A DNA stretch of 64,000 bases from an uncultured Candidatus Nitrosopumilus sp. (GCA_951812645.1 CATOSM010000001.1:537560-601559), one strand, 5' to 3'; counted from the first letter of the stretch, positions 43,029 to 52,962 are shown. Made by a program: numbers and translations. Notes: generated by a model from the letters alone, not told the origin.

Positions 43029-44003
43029 TTAGAAACCTTTTGGAAGTGTGCCTCTAGATTCTTTTGGTGCTTTAGGTTCTGGTTCAAAACCTTTTGGCAA
43101 AGTGCCTCTACTAGCTGTAGCTCGAGATTTAGCTTCTGTTTCAAGCAGTTCCTGGAATGCTTTTTCTTCTTCTATCTTTTGTTGTTCTAATCTTTGCAAG
43201 TAATCTGCTTCATAATCTGCAAGTTTTTCTTGTCTAGACTTTCCATCTGCAACATACGTTGATTGTTGTTGTGGCGGTGGAGCTTGTTGTGTTTGTTCCA
43301 TACCTTTTGGAAGTGTACCTTTTGCAGGCTTTGGCGGTTCTGGAGTTGTAGTTTGTTGTGCTGGTGCATCGACACCTTCAACTGACATGTTAATTCCACT
43401 AAAACTTCCAAATGTTTTATCAGACGGATGGTATGCAAGTCTTGCTCTTGTTGCATAGTACTGGTTTGATACTGCAGTATAGCCAGTAACAGTTGCTTTT
43501 TGATCATTCCAATTTTTGGTTGGAACTTTTCCCACAGGAGCAGTTAATCTAACAAAGTATCTGTTAGGAGCTGGAGAATAGCCTGTTACTTTTGCCCTAT
43601 AATCATGGAATGATGTCATAGGTGCAGTCATGTATGCATTCTCTAGTGCGTCCTGCACAGTTGCCGGAGGTTGTGATGTAGTTTCAGCTGGCTTTGGAGA
43701 TTCTGCAGGTTTTTCCTCAAATCCCTTAGGCAGAGTGCCTTTTGGCTTGGTATTTGCTGCGGGTCTCTCGGATGGTTTTGTCTCAGCTGGCTTTGGAGAT
43801 TCTGCAGGTTTTTCCTCAAATCCCTTAGGCAGAGTGCCTTTTGGCTTGGTATTTGCTGCGGGTCTCTCGGATGGTTTTGTCTCAGCTGGCTTTACTTCAG
43901 CTGGTTTTGATTCTAGCTGAGTAGAAAGTTTGTTTAGCTTTGCTTCTAATTCGGCAATCTTGTTTTCAAGATCTGCTTTAGTTTGCTTTTTAGCAGCGGC
44001 CAT
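43029..44003 (-). CDS. Repeat protein with GTLPKG(F/M) motifs
   Basis: About 324 residues from the ATG at 44003 (MAAAKKQTKADLE); an ATG 33 bases upstream is less likely. A short coiled coil (ADLENKIAELEAKLNKLSTQLE) is followed by Pro/Lys/Glu-rich linker with two identical 33-residue units. Two similar beta-type segments come next, each with an AKVTGYS/ATVTGYT core (about 135-200), then a Gln/Glu-rich helix. The motif GTLPKG(F or M) occurs five times, the last being the very C-terminus (RGTLPKGF). No signal peptide or TM. Repeated short motifs joined by disordered linkers suggest a multivalent scaffold; function unknown. Confidence 0.7.
   Translation of the reverse strand: MAAAKKQTKADLENKIAELEAKLNKLSTQLESKPAEVKPAETKPSERPAANTKPKGTLPKGFEEKPAESPKPAETKPSERPAANTKPKGTLPKGFEEKPAESPKPAETTSQPPATVQDALENAYMTAPMTSFHDYRAKVTGYSPAPNRYFVRLTAPVGKVPTKNWNDQKATVTGYTAVSNQYYATRARLAYHPSDKTFGSFSGINMSVEGVDAPAQQTTTPEPPKPAKGTLPKGMEQTQQAPPPQQQSTYVADGKSRQEKLADYEADYLQRLEQQKIEEEKAFQELLETEAKSRATASRGTLPKGFEPEPKAPKESRGTLPKGF
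43684..43881 (-). repeat. Exact tandem duplication, 2 x 99 bp, inside the GTLPKGF gene
   Basis: Units 43684-43782 and 43783-43881 are identical by eye at every base; a 12-base start of a third unit follows. Each encodes 33 residues with one GTLPKGFE motif. The lack of silent differences means a very recent duplication or ongoing copy-number change. Confidence 0.9.
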
Positions 44004-44090
44004 AGTCTGGATTGTCAATCTGGGGTTTATGTACATTTGGGTTGATTACGCTAACCAATTTTGATGAAGTTTTATATGCTAATTTAGATC

Positions 44091-44474
44091 ATGGATCTCA
44101 TGGATGACTTTGAAAAAGAATATCCAGAATTTGATTGGAAGAATACTCCAGCCTACAAACATCCAGGAGGTAAAAATTGTCCATGTCCAAAACACGAATA
44201 CATCAGAGAACAGATCAATTTTACAAAACAAGTAAATGAAAAAGGCAAAGAACCATCCAAAGTCACTTTGAAATTCTGTCCAGATCACTACAGAGTATAC
44301 ATGGATGAGGTAATTCCGGCCATGCCATTAAAGTATAAAATTCTGACAAAAATTGCACTCAAACTTGGCGCAATTCAAGTTGAACAGCTAAAATACATGG
44401 AATCAGAATTATGCTTTTACTGTAAATTTGGTTCAGGCGGACATGACAAAAAAACAGAATTGCCACCAATGTAA
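44091..44474 (+). CDS. Cys/His-rich hypothetical protein (127 aa)
   Basis: Cysteines in three clusters: NCPCPKHEY (about 29-34), FCPDHY (about 63) and CFYCKFGSGGH (108-118), enough for one or two metal sites. Soluble. Divergent from the repeat protein with an 87-base gap and 41 bases upstream of the UbiD gene. No family recognised. Confidence 0.6.
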   Translation: MDLMDDFEKEYPEFDWKNTPAYKHPGGKNCPCPKHEYIREQINFTKQVNEKGKEPSKVTLKFCPDHYRVYMDEVIPAMPLKYKILTKIALKLGAIQVEQLKYMESELCFYCKFGSGGHDKKTELPPM

Positions 44475-44484
44475 AATCGAGTTA

Positions 44485-44493
44485 AGCTTATAC
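44485..44493 (+). promoter_or_regulatory. TATA-like element before the UbiD-family gene
   Basis: GCTTATACT lies 23-31 bases before the GTG at 44516; with this spacing the mRNA would start about at the GTG. Weak by itself. Confidence 0.35.
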
Positions 44494-44515
44494 TTGATCT
44501 GACTAGAGAATCAAC

Positions 44516-45958
44516 GTGGGAATAGAAGACATTAATGATTTCATTTCAGAACTTGAAAAACACGGAGAATTAAAAAAAGTAAAAACAGAAGTGGACCCTG
44601 ATTTAGAAATTGCCGAAATTATGAGAAGAGGGATGTACTCCAATGGTCCGGCAATGCTATTTGAAAATGTAAAAGGATATGATATGCCAGTTTTAGGAAA
44701 TGCCTTTGGATCTATGAAAAGATTAGAAATAGGATTAGAAATGACAGACTTTACTGAAATCGGTCAACGTATCGCAGATATGACAAAGATGGATGTCCCA
44801 TCAGGATTACTAAATAAAATTAAAAAACTTCCAGAACTCTCAAAGATGACAGCATCATTTCCTAAAGCTGAAACAAGTGGGCCGGTAACAGAAATCACAT
44901 CTACAGATGCATCATTTGATGATTTACCAATAATAAAATCATGGCCTGATGATGCCGGACGATTTATCACTTTGGGATTAGTTGCAACCAAGCATCCAGA
45001 AACAGGAGTTAGAAATCTTGGAACATATAGAATGCAAATAGTAGACAAGACACATGCATTGATGCACTGGCAAAAACACAAGAGAGGTGCACATCATGGA
45101 GAAATTTCAAAAGACAAAGGAGAAAAAATCCCAACTGCAATAATCATCGGAGGAGAACCAGCCACGATATTTTCATCAATTGCGCCAGTACCAGAAGGAT
45201 TAGACAAATATCTTTTTGCAGGAATTACAAGAAAAGAAGGAATCAAGACAGTCAAATGTAAAACAATTGATTTGGATGTTCCTGCAAATGCAGAAATTGT
45301 TTTAGAAGGATATGTAGATCCTGCAGACCTCAGAGACGAAGGACCGTTTGGAGACCATACTGGATATTATACGCCAGTGGAACCTTATCCGACATTTACA
45401 CTGACCGGAATTATGAGAAGAAAGAATCCAGTTTATGTTACAACAGTTGTAGGAAAGCCAATTCTAGAAGATGCATACATTGGCAAAGTCATTGAACGTT
45501 CGTTTTTACCATTAATTCGGATGTTTCATCCAGAAGTAATTGACTTTAGCATGCCAGCTGCAGGATGGTTCCAAGGATTTGCAATAATATCAATCAAAAA
45601 AAGATATCCAGGTCAGGCCAAAAAAGTCATGATGGGATTATGGGGAATGGGACAACTATCACTTACCAAAATGTTTGCAGTGGTAGATGAAGATGTCAAC
45701 GTTCATGACATCAACGATGTGATTTGGGCAATTACAACAAGAGCAGATGCTGCAAGAGACACAATAATAATCGATAATGCACCTACAGACACTTTAGATC
45801 CAGCATCACCATTAGTTAATTTAGGATCTAAAATGGGAATTGACGCTACACAAAAAACCAAAGAAGAAGGATATCAGAGAGAAATTCAACAGCAAGTCAA
45901 GGTAGATGAGAAAACAAAAGATCTGGTTGATTCCAAATGGTCCAGTTATGGATTATGA
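44516..45958 (+). CDS. UbiD-family prenyl-FMN decarboxylase (probably menaquinone pathway)
   Basis: 480 residues, GTG start. UbiD landmarks: LGTYRMQIVDKTHALMHWQKHKRGAHH (prFMN/metal binding), ELVLEGYVDP-type AEIVLEGYVDPADLRDEGPFGDHTGYY with the catalytic E-R-E elements, and ADAARDTIIIDNAPTDTLDPASP. UbiD enzymes need prenylated FMN from a UbiX partner elsewhere. Because the next gene, convergent and overlapping by six bases, is MqnC-like, the substrate is likely the 1,4-dihydroxy-6-naphthoate-type acid of the futalosine pathway (MqnL/MqnP role), though 4-hydroxybenzoate-type substrates cannot be excluded. Confidence 0.82.
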   Translation: MGIEDINDFISELEKHGELKKVKTEVDPDLEIAEIMRRGMYSNGPAMLFENVKGYDMPVLGNAFGSMKRLEIGLEMTDFTEIGQRIADMTKMDVPSGLLNKIKKLPELSKMTASFPKAETSGPVTEITSTDASFDDLPIIKSWPDDAGRFITLGLVATKHPETGVRNLGTYRMQIVDKTHALMHWQKHKRGAHHGEISKDKGEKIPTAIIIGGEPATIFSSIAPVPEGLDKYLFAGITRKEGIKTVKCKTIDLDVPANAEIVLEGYVDPADLRDEGPFGDHTGYYTPVEPYPTFTLTGIMRRKNPVYVTTVVGKPILEDAYIGKVIERSFLPLIRMFHPEVIDFSMPAAGWFQGFAIISIKKRYPGQAKKVMMGLWGMGQLSLTKMFAVVDEDVNVHDINDVIWAITTRADAARDTIIIDNAPTDTLDPASPLVNLGSKMGIDATQKTKEEGYQREIQQQVKVDEKTKDLVDSKWSSYGL

Positions 45959-47071
45959 TACAGAAATAGGGTTATAGAAATTATCTCTCTCTTCTACCTG
46001 ATAACCGATTTGATGTATGGCATCCATAATTATTTTATCAGTAAGTTCTGTAGAACGAGCACCAGTACAAGATACAACTTCTTCACCAATCAAGGTACCG
46101 CCAAAATCATCAGCGCCATATTGTAATGCAAGTTGAGCCATACCAACACCATTAGTTAGCCAAGATGACTGAATATGAGGAATTAGTCCGTCAAACACAA
46201 GCCTAGAAATGGCAATCATTTTCAAAAGCTGAATTCCACCTGTTCCGTATTCAACAATTCCTTCCTCATGCATCAAAGTGTTATTTGGTTCAAAATTCCA
46301 CGGAATGAAAGCCATGAAGCCTTTAGTTTTTTCTTGTAGTTTTACAATTTTAGAAAAGTGTGAAACGATATCATCATTATTTTCAACATGACCGTACATC
46401 ATTGTGGCAGAACCGGGAATTCCAAGAGAATGGGCCTCGTCCATAATTCTTATCCAAGCATCACTAGAAATTTTCTTTGGACTGACAATTTCTTTAACAG
46501 AATCAGTTAAAATTTCAGCACCAGCTCCCGGAATAGATTGCAACCCAGCATCTTTTAATCGAGACAGGATTTCTTTTGTTGAGGATTTTTCAACTCTTGC
46601 AATCATATCAATTTCAGAAGTAGACAAACCATGGACACCAACATCAGGGAATTTTTCTCTAATCATCTTAAAAGCATCTTCATAATATTCAATTTTCAAA
46701 TTTGGATTATGTCCCCCCTGAATCAAGACTTGACGAATTTTGAACATATCCCATGAAGTTTTAACTCTAGTTTGGATTTCATCAAGAGATAATGTGTAAG
46801 AATCATCAGATCCTGGGGATCTATAAAATGCACAGAACTTACAATCAGTGATACAGACGTTAGTGTAATTCAAAATTATGTTGTTTACAAAGGAGGCTTT
46901 TTTGCCAAATTGCTTTCTAGTCAAATGACCGGCAGCAAGACCCATCAGATGAAGATCATCCGATTCCAACAATCTCAAAATATCATCAGGTCCAGGCCTC
47001 TTGCCATTAAGAGAGTTCTCCAAGACGTCTTTGATGTCGCTTTTTTGTATTTGTTCAGCAGTCTGACTCAA
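45953..47071 (-). CDS. mqnC: Cyclic dehypoxanthinyl futalosine synthase-like radical SAM enzyme
   Basis: 372 residues. Cluster cysteines C73, C77 and C80 (NVCITDCKFCAFYR). Motifs shared with CofH/MqnC: LIQGGHNPNL, IPGAGAEILTDSVKEIVSPKK, GSATMMYGHVENNDD and YGADDFGGTLIGEEVVSCTG. The FYRSPG text after the cluster and IQGGHNP separate MqnC from the CofH found at 15 kb (FSRDF, IQAGLPP). It makes the bicyclic futalosine intermediate of menaquinone synthesis, starting from chorismate. Confidence 0.85.
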   Translation of the reverse strand: MSQTAEQIQKSDIKDVLENSLNGKRPGPDDILRLLESDDLHLMGLAAGHLTRKQFGKKASFVNNIILNYTNVCITDCKFCAFYRSPGSDDSYTLSLDEIQTRVKTSWDMFKIRQVLIQGGHNPNLKIEYYEDAFKMIREKFPDVGVHGLSTSEIDMIARVEKSSTKEILSRLKDAGLQSIPGAGAEILTDSVKEIVSPKKISSDAWIRIMDEAHSLGIPGSATMMYGHVENNDDIVSHFSKIVKLQEKTKGFMAFIPWNFEPNNTLMHEEGIVEYGTGGIQLLKMIAISRLVFDGLIPHIQSSWLTNGVGMAQLALQYGADDFGGTLIGEEVVSCTGARSTELTDKIIMDAIHQIGYQVEERDNFYNPISVS

Positions 47072-47228
47072 GTGATCTTCATCTTCTAGAATTTCTATTT
47101 AATCCTTGATAGAAATATCGAACAAAAAAAGAAATAAACAAAATAAGTGATTTGTGCTCAATTTTTGAGAAATGCGTGTTCTAATATTCACGTTATTTTT
47201 AAGTAGGGTGCAAAAATCAGATCAGATC

Positions 47229-48011
47229 ATGGTATCAGGTAATCAAATCAGACTTAATCGAATTATCAGAAAAGGACGAATGTTGTGTATTCCAATGGAT
47301 CATGGTATTTCAGATGGACCGATGGAAGGTCTTGAAGATCCAGCATCCACAATTTACAAATGTGAAGGGCACGGACTCACAAGTGTAATTATCAACAAAG
47401 GAATTCTCAAAGCACTACCAAAACCAACCAAAATAGGAATTTTAGTTCATTTTTCAAGCAGTACAGCATTATCTCTAGCACCAAATCGTAAAATGCTAAC
47501 AGGAACTGTAAAAGAAGCAGCTGCGATGGGAGCTGATGGAGTTTCATTACACATCAACATCGGAGGTAAAGAGGAACCAGAAATGTTAGAACAACTTGGA
47601 ATGACAGCAGACCAATGTCACAAATGGGGAATGCCTCTTTTAGCAATGATGTATCCAAGAGGAGAAAATATCAAAAATCCACATGATCCAGAAGTTGTAG
47701 GACATGTTGCAAGAATTGGAGCAGAATGCGGTGCAGACATTGTAAAAACACTGTACACGGGAGATATTGATTCATTTGCAAAAATTGTAAAGAGTACGCC
47801 GGTTCCAGTAGTAATTGCTGGTGGACCAAAAGCTAAAACAGATTTAGATATTCTTCAGATGACAGAAGATGCAATGACTGCAGGTGCTAAAGGAGTCACA
47901 TACGGTAGAAACATCTTTGCACATAAAACACCTGAAAAAATGGTAGAAGCATTAGCTGAAATAATTTTCAGGAAAGGAACCGCAAAGGAAGCAATGAAAA
48001 AAATTGAGTAA
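47229..48011 (+). CDS. 2-amino-3,7-dideoxy-D-threo-hept-6-ulosonate synthase (AroA', ADH synthase)
   Basis: First step of the archaeal shikimate route, condensing a deoxyhexose phosphate with aspartate semialdehyde. A FBP-aldolase class I fold is visible: [56 protein letters not shown] with the Schiff-base Lys, and PVVIAGGPK. The ATG at 47229 is the family-like start; a TATA-like TATTTTTAAG lies about 30 bases upstream. It overlaps the next gene by eight bases and heads the aro cluster. Confidence 0.9.
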   Translation: MVSGNQIRLNRIIRKGRMLCIPMDHGISDGPMEGLEDPASTIYKCEGHGLTSVIINKGILKALPKPTKIGILVHFSSSTALSLAPNRKMLTGTVKEAAAMGADGVSLHINIGGKEEPEMLEQLGMTADQCHKWGMPLLAMMYPRGENIKNPHDPEVVGHVARIGAECGADIVKTLYTGDIDSFAKIVKSTPVPVVIAGGPKAKTDLDILQMTEDAMTAGAKGVTYGRNIFAHKTPEKMVEALAEIIFRKGTAKEAMKKIE

Positions 48012-49062
48012 AACAAGAGAATTGATAATTTCACCTAAAGGATCACAAGCACAGTTATCTAAACTTCTTCCCCAATTACAAGAAGAAGGAATCAAAATGG
48101 TACATCTTGATCCAAAAAAAATAGGTAAGAAAAAAACTAAACTCCAAACAGTTTTTGCTTCAAATGCAGCAAACTATGTGGTATTAGACAAAGAAGGTCC
48201 AAAACCAAAGGGCAAAAAAGTTGGACGGAAATTCGAAATACTGTCAAACACGGATATTGAAAACGTTCTCACAATAGCAAAAAAAGGATTAGATTTTGTA
48301 ATCGTAGAAGTAAAAGATTGGAAAATCATCCCATTAGAAAACATCATTGCAAAACTACACAAAATTCACACAAAAATATTTGCCATTGCAAAAACGCCCG
48401 AAGAAGTTAGAAAAATGTTCTCAATCCTAGAGGTAGGTGTAGACGGAGTAATTTTCAGTACATCATCAATCAACAAAGTACGTGAAGTCATGGTATATCT
48501 AGGAACCAAGAGTTTTGATATGAAACCTGCAAAGATTACAGAAATCAAAGAAGTGGGAGATGGAGAACGAGTTTGTGTAGATACCGCATCCATGTTACAC
48601 AAAGGAGAAGGTATGTTGATCGGTAGTAGATCAAACTTTTTGTTTTTGGTTCATAATGAATCAGTAGGATCATCATTTACATCACCAAGACCATTCAGAG
48701 TTAATGCAGGTGCAGTTCATTGTTACACGTTATCACCAGATGGAACAACAAATTATCTATCAGAAGTGGAAACAGGTTCAGAAGTATTAATTCTAAATTC
48801 AAAAGGCAAAGCAAGAAGAGCCACTGTAGGAAGATCAAAGATCGAACGCAGGCCAATGCTAATGATCAAAGCATCGGTAGGAGAAGAAGCAGGTGGAATT
48901 ATAGCACAAGATGCAGAGACAATTCGTTTTGTAAAATCAAATGGACAACTAGTTTCAGTTACACATCTAAAGAAAGGAGATACGGTTATGGTCCATTCAA
49001 AACCTGCAGCAGGCAGACATTTTGGAATGGAAGTTTCAGACGAATATATTTTAGAAAAATGA
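48004..49062 (+). CDS. 3-dehydroquinate synthase type II (AroB')
   Basis: 352 residues, TTG start coupled to AroA'. It has the archaeal DHQS-II signatures FVIVEVKDWKIIPLENIIA, EVGDGERVCVDTASMLHKGEGMLIGS, PRPFRVNAGAVHCYTLSPDGTTNYLSEVE and the ending THLKKGDTVMVHSKPAAGRHFGM. It oxidises and deaminates the AroA' product with NAD to give 3-dehydroquinate. Confidence 0.95.
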   Translation: MSKTRELIISPKGSQAQLSKLLPQLQEEGIKMVHLDPKKIGKKKTKLQTVFASNAANYVVLDKEGPKPKGKKVGRKFEILSNTDIENVLTIAKKGLDFVIVEVKDWKIIPLENIIAKLHKIHTKIFAIAKTPEEVRKMFSILEVGVDGVIFSTSSINKVREVMVYLGTKSFDMKPAKITEIKEVGDGERVCVDTASMLHKGEGMLIGSRSNFLFLVHNESVGSSFTSPRPFRVNAGAVHCYTLSPDGTTNYLSEVETGSEVLILNSKGKARRATVGRSKIERRPMLMIKASVGEEAGGIIAQDAETIRFVKSNGQLVSVTHLKKGDTVMVHSKPAAGRHFGMEVSDEYILEK

Positions 49063-49730
49063 GATACAAAACATGTGTTTCCATAGCAGAAAAAACACCG
49101 AGTAAAACTAAAAAAGTTCTAAAAATAGCACTGGCCAAATCAGATTTTGTAGAAGTTAGATTGGATTTTCTAAAAAGTACACAAGTTCCAGAAACATTAG
49201 AAATGATAAAGAAGAATCTTGGAAGAGTTGTGTGCACAATAAGACCTAAAAATGAAGGAGGTAAATTCAATGGAAGTGAAAAAGAAAGAATTGCAATTTT
49301 GAAATTAATTGCAGAATATAATCCATTTTTACTAGATGTGGAATTTAACACATTAAAGGGAAACTTGGTATTGACAAAATATTTGAAATCAACAAAAACA
49401 AAATTGTTGGTTTCATGGCATGATTTCAAAAAGACGCCAAGTTCTGTAGAGTTGAAAAAGAAAATGAGCCAGATGAGTGAATTTTCATCCAATGTCAAAA
49501 TAGTAAGTACTGCAAAATCAACAGATGATTCAACTAGAATGTTAGAGCTGTATAGTAAAAAAGGAAAAAACAACCTAATTTCATTTGCAATGGGGGATTA
49601 TGGACGGATTTCAAGAATTTTGTGCCTGTATTTGGGTAGCCCATATACTTACGCATCATTAGGAAAGGCAATTGCCCCAGGACAATTCAGTGTTGATGAG
49701 GTAAATAAAATCACAAATTTAAAAAAATAG
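49059..49730 (+). CDS. aroD: 3-dehydroquinate dehydratase, type I
   Basis: 223 residues; the ATG overlaps the AroB' stop (ATGA). Active-site blocks: VEVRLDFL, LVSWHDFKKTPS with the general-base His, and VKIVSTAKSTDD with the Schiff-base Lys, then SFAMGDYGRISRI and AIAPGQFSVDEV. The frame is open upstream within AroB' but the ATGA start is the natural one. Confidence 0.93.
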   Translation: MRYKTCVSIAEKTPSKTKKVLKIALAKSDFVEVRLDFLKSTQVPETLEMIKKNLGRVVCTIRPKNEGGKFNGSEKERIAILKLIAEYNPFLLDVEFNTLKGNLVLTKYLKSTKTKLLVSWHDFKKTPSSVELKKKMSQMSEFSSNVKIVSTAKSTDDSTRMLELYSKKGKNNLISFAMGDYGRISRILCLYLGSPYTYASLGKAIAPGQFSVDEVNKITNLKK

Positions 49731-49780
49731 CAACATCAAAGTTGAGAGTTTAAATCAATCATAATACCCAAGAAAATAAG

Positions 49781-50602
49781 ATGAGCAAATCATTTGCAGT
49801 AATCGGAGATCCTATCGATCATTCATTATCTCCAAATATCCACAGCGCGGCATTTAGAGAATTAGGTTTGGATTCCTCATACATTGCATATAGAATTCCA
49901 AAAGGAGAATTAGAAGAAGGAATCGAAGGATTAAAAAAAATAAAAATCAATGGTTTTAACATCACCATTCCACACAAAATTGAAATGATGAAGTATCTAG
50001 ATAAAATCGATGAATCATGTAGTCTCATCGGAGCTGTAAATACAGTAGCAAACAATGATGGAATTTTAAAAGGATACAACACAGACATGGATGGATTTTT
50101 AGAACCATTTAAGAAAAAGGGATTAAACATTGCAGGAGACAAAGTTCTTTTAATTGGGGCCGGAGGAGCTGCAAGGGCAATAGTTGCAGGATTTGCAAAA
50201 GAAAAAGCAAGAAGCACAACCATAGCAAACAGAACGATAGAGAATGCAACTAATCTCTCAAATTTTGCAAAAACAGTCGGATTGGATGCAACGCCAATAC
50301 ATATTACAGATGTTGGCAATACAGCGAAAAATTATGACATAATTGTAAATGCAACGTCAATAGGACTCAAAAATGAATCAAGTGTGATTTCATTAGAAGG
50401 GATCAATGAAAAAACAGTTGTGTATGATATCGTATACATGCCAATGAATACAGATTTTATTAGAAAAGCAAAGAAGCAAAAAGCAACCATCATTTACGGT
50501 TATGAAATGCTGCTAGGTCAAGCAGCAAGGGCGTTTGAGATTTGGCATGGCGTAGAAGCGCCTTATAATGCGATGAAAAAATCACTGTTGGGAGGATTTT
50601 GA
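49781..50602 (+). CDS. aroE: Shikimate dehydrogenase
   Basis: 273 residues. Substrate site GDPIDHSLSPNIHSAAF and FNITIPHKIEMMKYLD (catalytic Lys and Asp), NADPH-binding LIGAGGAARAIVAGF, and NRT in IANRTIENA. It reduces 3-dehydroshikimate to shikimate. The stop TGA overlaps the next ATG (TGATG at 50600-50604). Confidence 0.95.
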   Translation: MSKSFAVIGDPIDHSLSPNIHSAAFRELGLDSSYIAYRIPKGELEEGIEGLKKIKINGFNITIPHKIEMMKYLDKIDESCSLIGAVNTVANNDGILKGYNTDMDGFLEPFKKKGLNIAGDKVLLIGAGGAARAIVAGFAKEKARSTTIANRTIENATNLSNFAKTVGLDATPIHITDVGNTAKNYDIIVNATSIGLKNESSVISLEGINEKTVVYDIVYMPMNTDFIRKAKKQKATIIYGYEMLLGQAARAFEIWHGVEAPYNAMKKSLLGGF

Positions 50603-51453
50603 TGGCAAAGGTAAAGGCTACAGTCCATGGGGCAGTATCAATAGTAAATGCAATTGCAAACCAAAAAGGAGCTACATTAGGAATTGCGTTAAAAGTAGAG
50701 GCCACAGTAGAGGCAAGTCCAGGAAAAGGAATATCAATTCAATCTGAAAGGAGCCTCAGTTCACGCCTAATCAATAAAACAATAGAAAAAGTTGTTTCAA
50801 AAAAAGATTTAGAGCAAAACAAAATATCGATAAAACTAGATTCAGAAATCCCAACAGGATACGGATTGAAGAGTTCAAGTGCAATTTCTTCAGCAGTCGC
50901 ATTAGCATGTGCAAAAATATTCAGACCAAAGTTAGCTGATCAACAAATTTTATTGGCAGGAGTAGATGCATCAATCGAATCCAAAGTAAGTATTACCGGA
51001 GCATATGACGATGCATGTTCGTGTTATTACGGAGGATTCAATGTTACAGACAATGCAAAGAAAAAAAGAATTCAGTTTGAAAAAGGCCCATCAAACTTGA
51101 TTGCAGTGATATTTATTCCAAAAAATAGAAAAAGAGGAAATCTAAAAAAACTCAAAATTCTTTCATCAGTATTTGAAAATGCGTGGGAGTTATCTAAAAA
51201 AGCAAACTATTGGGATGCAATGATAATAAATGGATTAGCTACGGCATCAATTTTAAATTCAGAACCTAAAATTATTACAGGCCTGATTGAAAAAGGGGCA
51301 TTAGGTGCATCGGTTTCAGGGAATGGACCATCTATTGCAGCAGTTACAAAAAAAGAAAATGAAACAGCAATTAAAAAAGTATTTTCAGCATTAGAAGGAA
51401 ACATCATTGTTTCAAAAATTAGCAATGAAAAGGCAGAAGTTCATGAAGTGTGA
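50602..51453 (+). CDS. aroK: Shikimate kinase, archaeal GHMP type
   Basis: 283 residues, from the ATG at 50602 in a TGATG coupling with aroE. GHMP-kinase motif 2 is IPTGYGLKSSSAISSA; motif 3 is GALGASVSGNGPSIAAV. This is the archaeal replacement for bacterial AroK. Product: shikimate 3-phosphate, the substrate of the broken aroA that overlaps its 3' end (ATG at 51443). Confidence 0.93.
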   Translation: MAKVKATVHGAVSIVNAIANQKGATLGIALKVEATVEASPGKGISIQSERSLSSRLINKTIEKVVSKKDLEQNKISIKLDSEIPTGYGLKSSSAISSAVALACAKIFRPKLADQQILLAGVDASIESKVSITGAYDDACSCYYGGFNVTDNAKKKRIQFEKGPSNLIAVIFIPKNRKRGNLKKLKILSSVFENAWELSKKANYWDAMIINGLATASILNSEPKIITGLIEKGALGASVSGNGPSIAAVTKKENETAIKKVFSALEGNIIVSKISNEKAEVHEV

Positions 51454-52204
51454 AATAGATAAATCAAAAATTTCAGGTCAAATAGTTTGTCCCCCAAGCA
51501 AGAGATATACGTACAGGGCTGTTTTTCTGGCATCGCTTGCAGAGAAAAAACAGTATTGTTGAAAATGTATTACTTTCTGCAGATACAAAGGCAGCAATTG
51601 AAACATGTAGAAAATTTGGAGCAGAAATAGAAGTCAAAGATACCTCAATTATTGCCAAAAATTCAATAAAAACAGGCACAAAAGTGCCTGAAATTAACAC
51701 AGAAAATTCAGGAGCCACGATTCGAATTGCATCAGGCATCGCCAGTTTGTTTTCTGATGAGATTATACTTGCAGGAGATTCAAGTTTACAAAAAAGACCA
51801 ATGCAGCCATTGTTAGATCCACTATCAAGTATGGAGCACAATGTGATTCAACAGATGGAAAGCCGCCAATCAAAATTAAAGGAAAAATCGTTGGAGGAGA
51901 TGTAAGAATTCCAGGAAATTTTTCAAGTCAATTTATCTCATCATTGTTGATTTCTGCACCACTGGCAGAAAAAGGAATCATTTTAGCTATAGAAGATAAC
52001 CTAGTATCAAAACCGTATCTAGATGGAGCAATATCTACGATGAGAAAGTTTGGTGTTACAGTTCAGACACTCATACCATACAAAAAATACAATCAACTCG
52101 TCTTAAAACTAACCATTTGGACAATATTTGATGATCATTTGGATCCATGAACCGTTAGTTTCCACGCTGTACATGAAATTCACCGAGATGACAGACAACG
52201 GGAC

Positions 52205-52501
52205 ATGATGGAGCCGTTGCTGTCAAAACCTGCTGTCACAGGACGTCCAAGAGGCAATGACCGGATGGTTTTAAATGGAATCATCTACGTGCTGGTTTCC
52301 GGATGCAGGTGGAGTGAGATGCCAAAGACATACGGTGATGACTCAACTGCCAACCTAAGGCTAAGAAGATGGCAGGAGTTTGGCATATGGAAAAAGATTT
52401 TGGGGCGTGCAATCAAATCCGCACACAGACAGGGAAAAATCAACCTGGAAAAAATATCGATTGATTCATCGTCAATTCCCTCTAAAAAAGGGGCGACGTG
52501 A
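52205..52501 (+). pseudogene. Transposase ORF A of IS copy 2, N-terminally frameshifted
   Basis: The normal start (ATG near 52172, MKFTEMTDN) runs into a stop after the 4-bp deletion; what remains open begins at an ATGATG at 52205. Otherwise it matches ORF A of copy 1 with scattered substitutions and keeps the six-A slippery run (52483-52488). It probably lacks the N-terminal DNA-binding residues and is inactive. Confidence 0.8.
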
Positions 52502-52962
52502 TCGGATTTGATGGGTTCAAGAGAATCACAGGTACGAAATTACATGTTGCAGTGGATGGTACCGGCTTGCCAATATCAATTGTAATGAGCCCTGCAAATG
52601 AGCATGACAGTACGAAATTCGTAGATGTGATGGAATCAATTTCGGATTTTGCAGATGATTCCATGATGGAACAAATAGTTTCAGTCTATGCAGACAGGGG
52701 ATACGATTCAAAACCAATCCGCAGTTATGCAAGATCAAGAAACATCATTCCGTGCATTCCTTTTAGAAAAAACAGCAGGACGGCAAGTGATGATACGGAC
52801 AAGGACAGTTACAACAGGACAAGATTCGTAGTGGAACGGTTCTTTGCCTGGCTGAAAAACGGGTTTCACAGAACAGGAATCAGATGTGAAAGAAACGCGG
52901 GAAATTATCTCGGGCTGGTTAGCATTGCGTCATTTTTGATGTATTGCAGGGTTTTAAGATAA
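52498..52962 (+). CDS. Transposase ORF B of IS copy 2
   Basis: 154 residues, nearly the same as copy 1 ORF B. The catalytic VYADRGY and FVVERFFAWLKN segments are intact. Reached only by -1 frameshifting from the damaged ORF A, so a full transposase is unlikely from this copy. Confidence 0.75.
   Translation: MIGFDGFKRITGTKLHVAVDGTGLPISIVMSPANEHDSTKFVDVMESISDFADDSMMEQIVSVYADRGYDSKPIRSYARSRNIIPCIPFRKNSRTASDDTDKDSYNRTRFVVERFFAWLKNGFHRTGIRCERNAGNYLGLVSIASFLMYCRVLR

Noticed and set aside
49819..50319. Minus-strand frame opposite aroE
   Set aside because: Shadow of a well-supported shikimate dehydrogenase.
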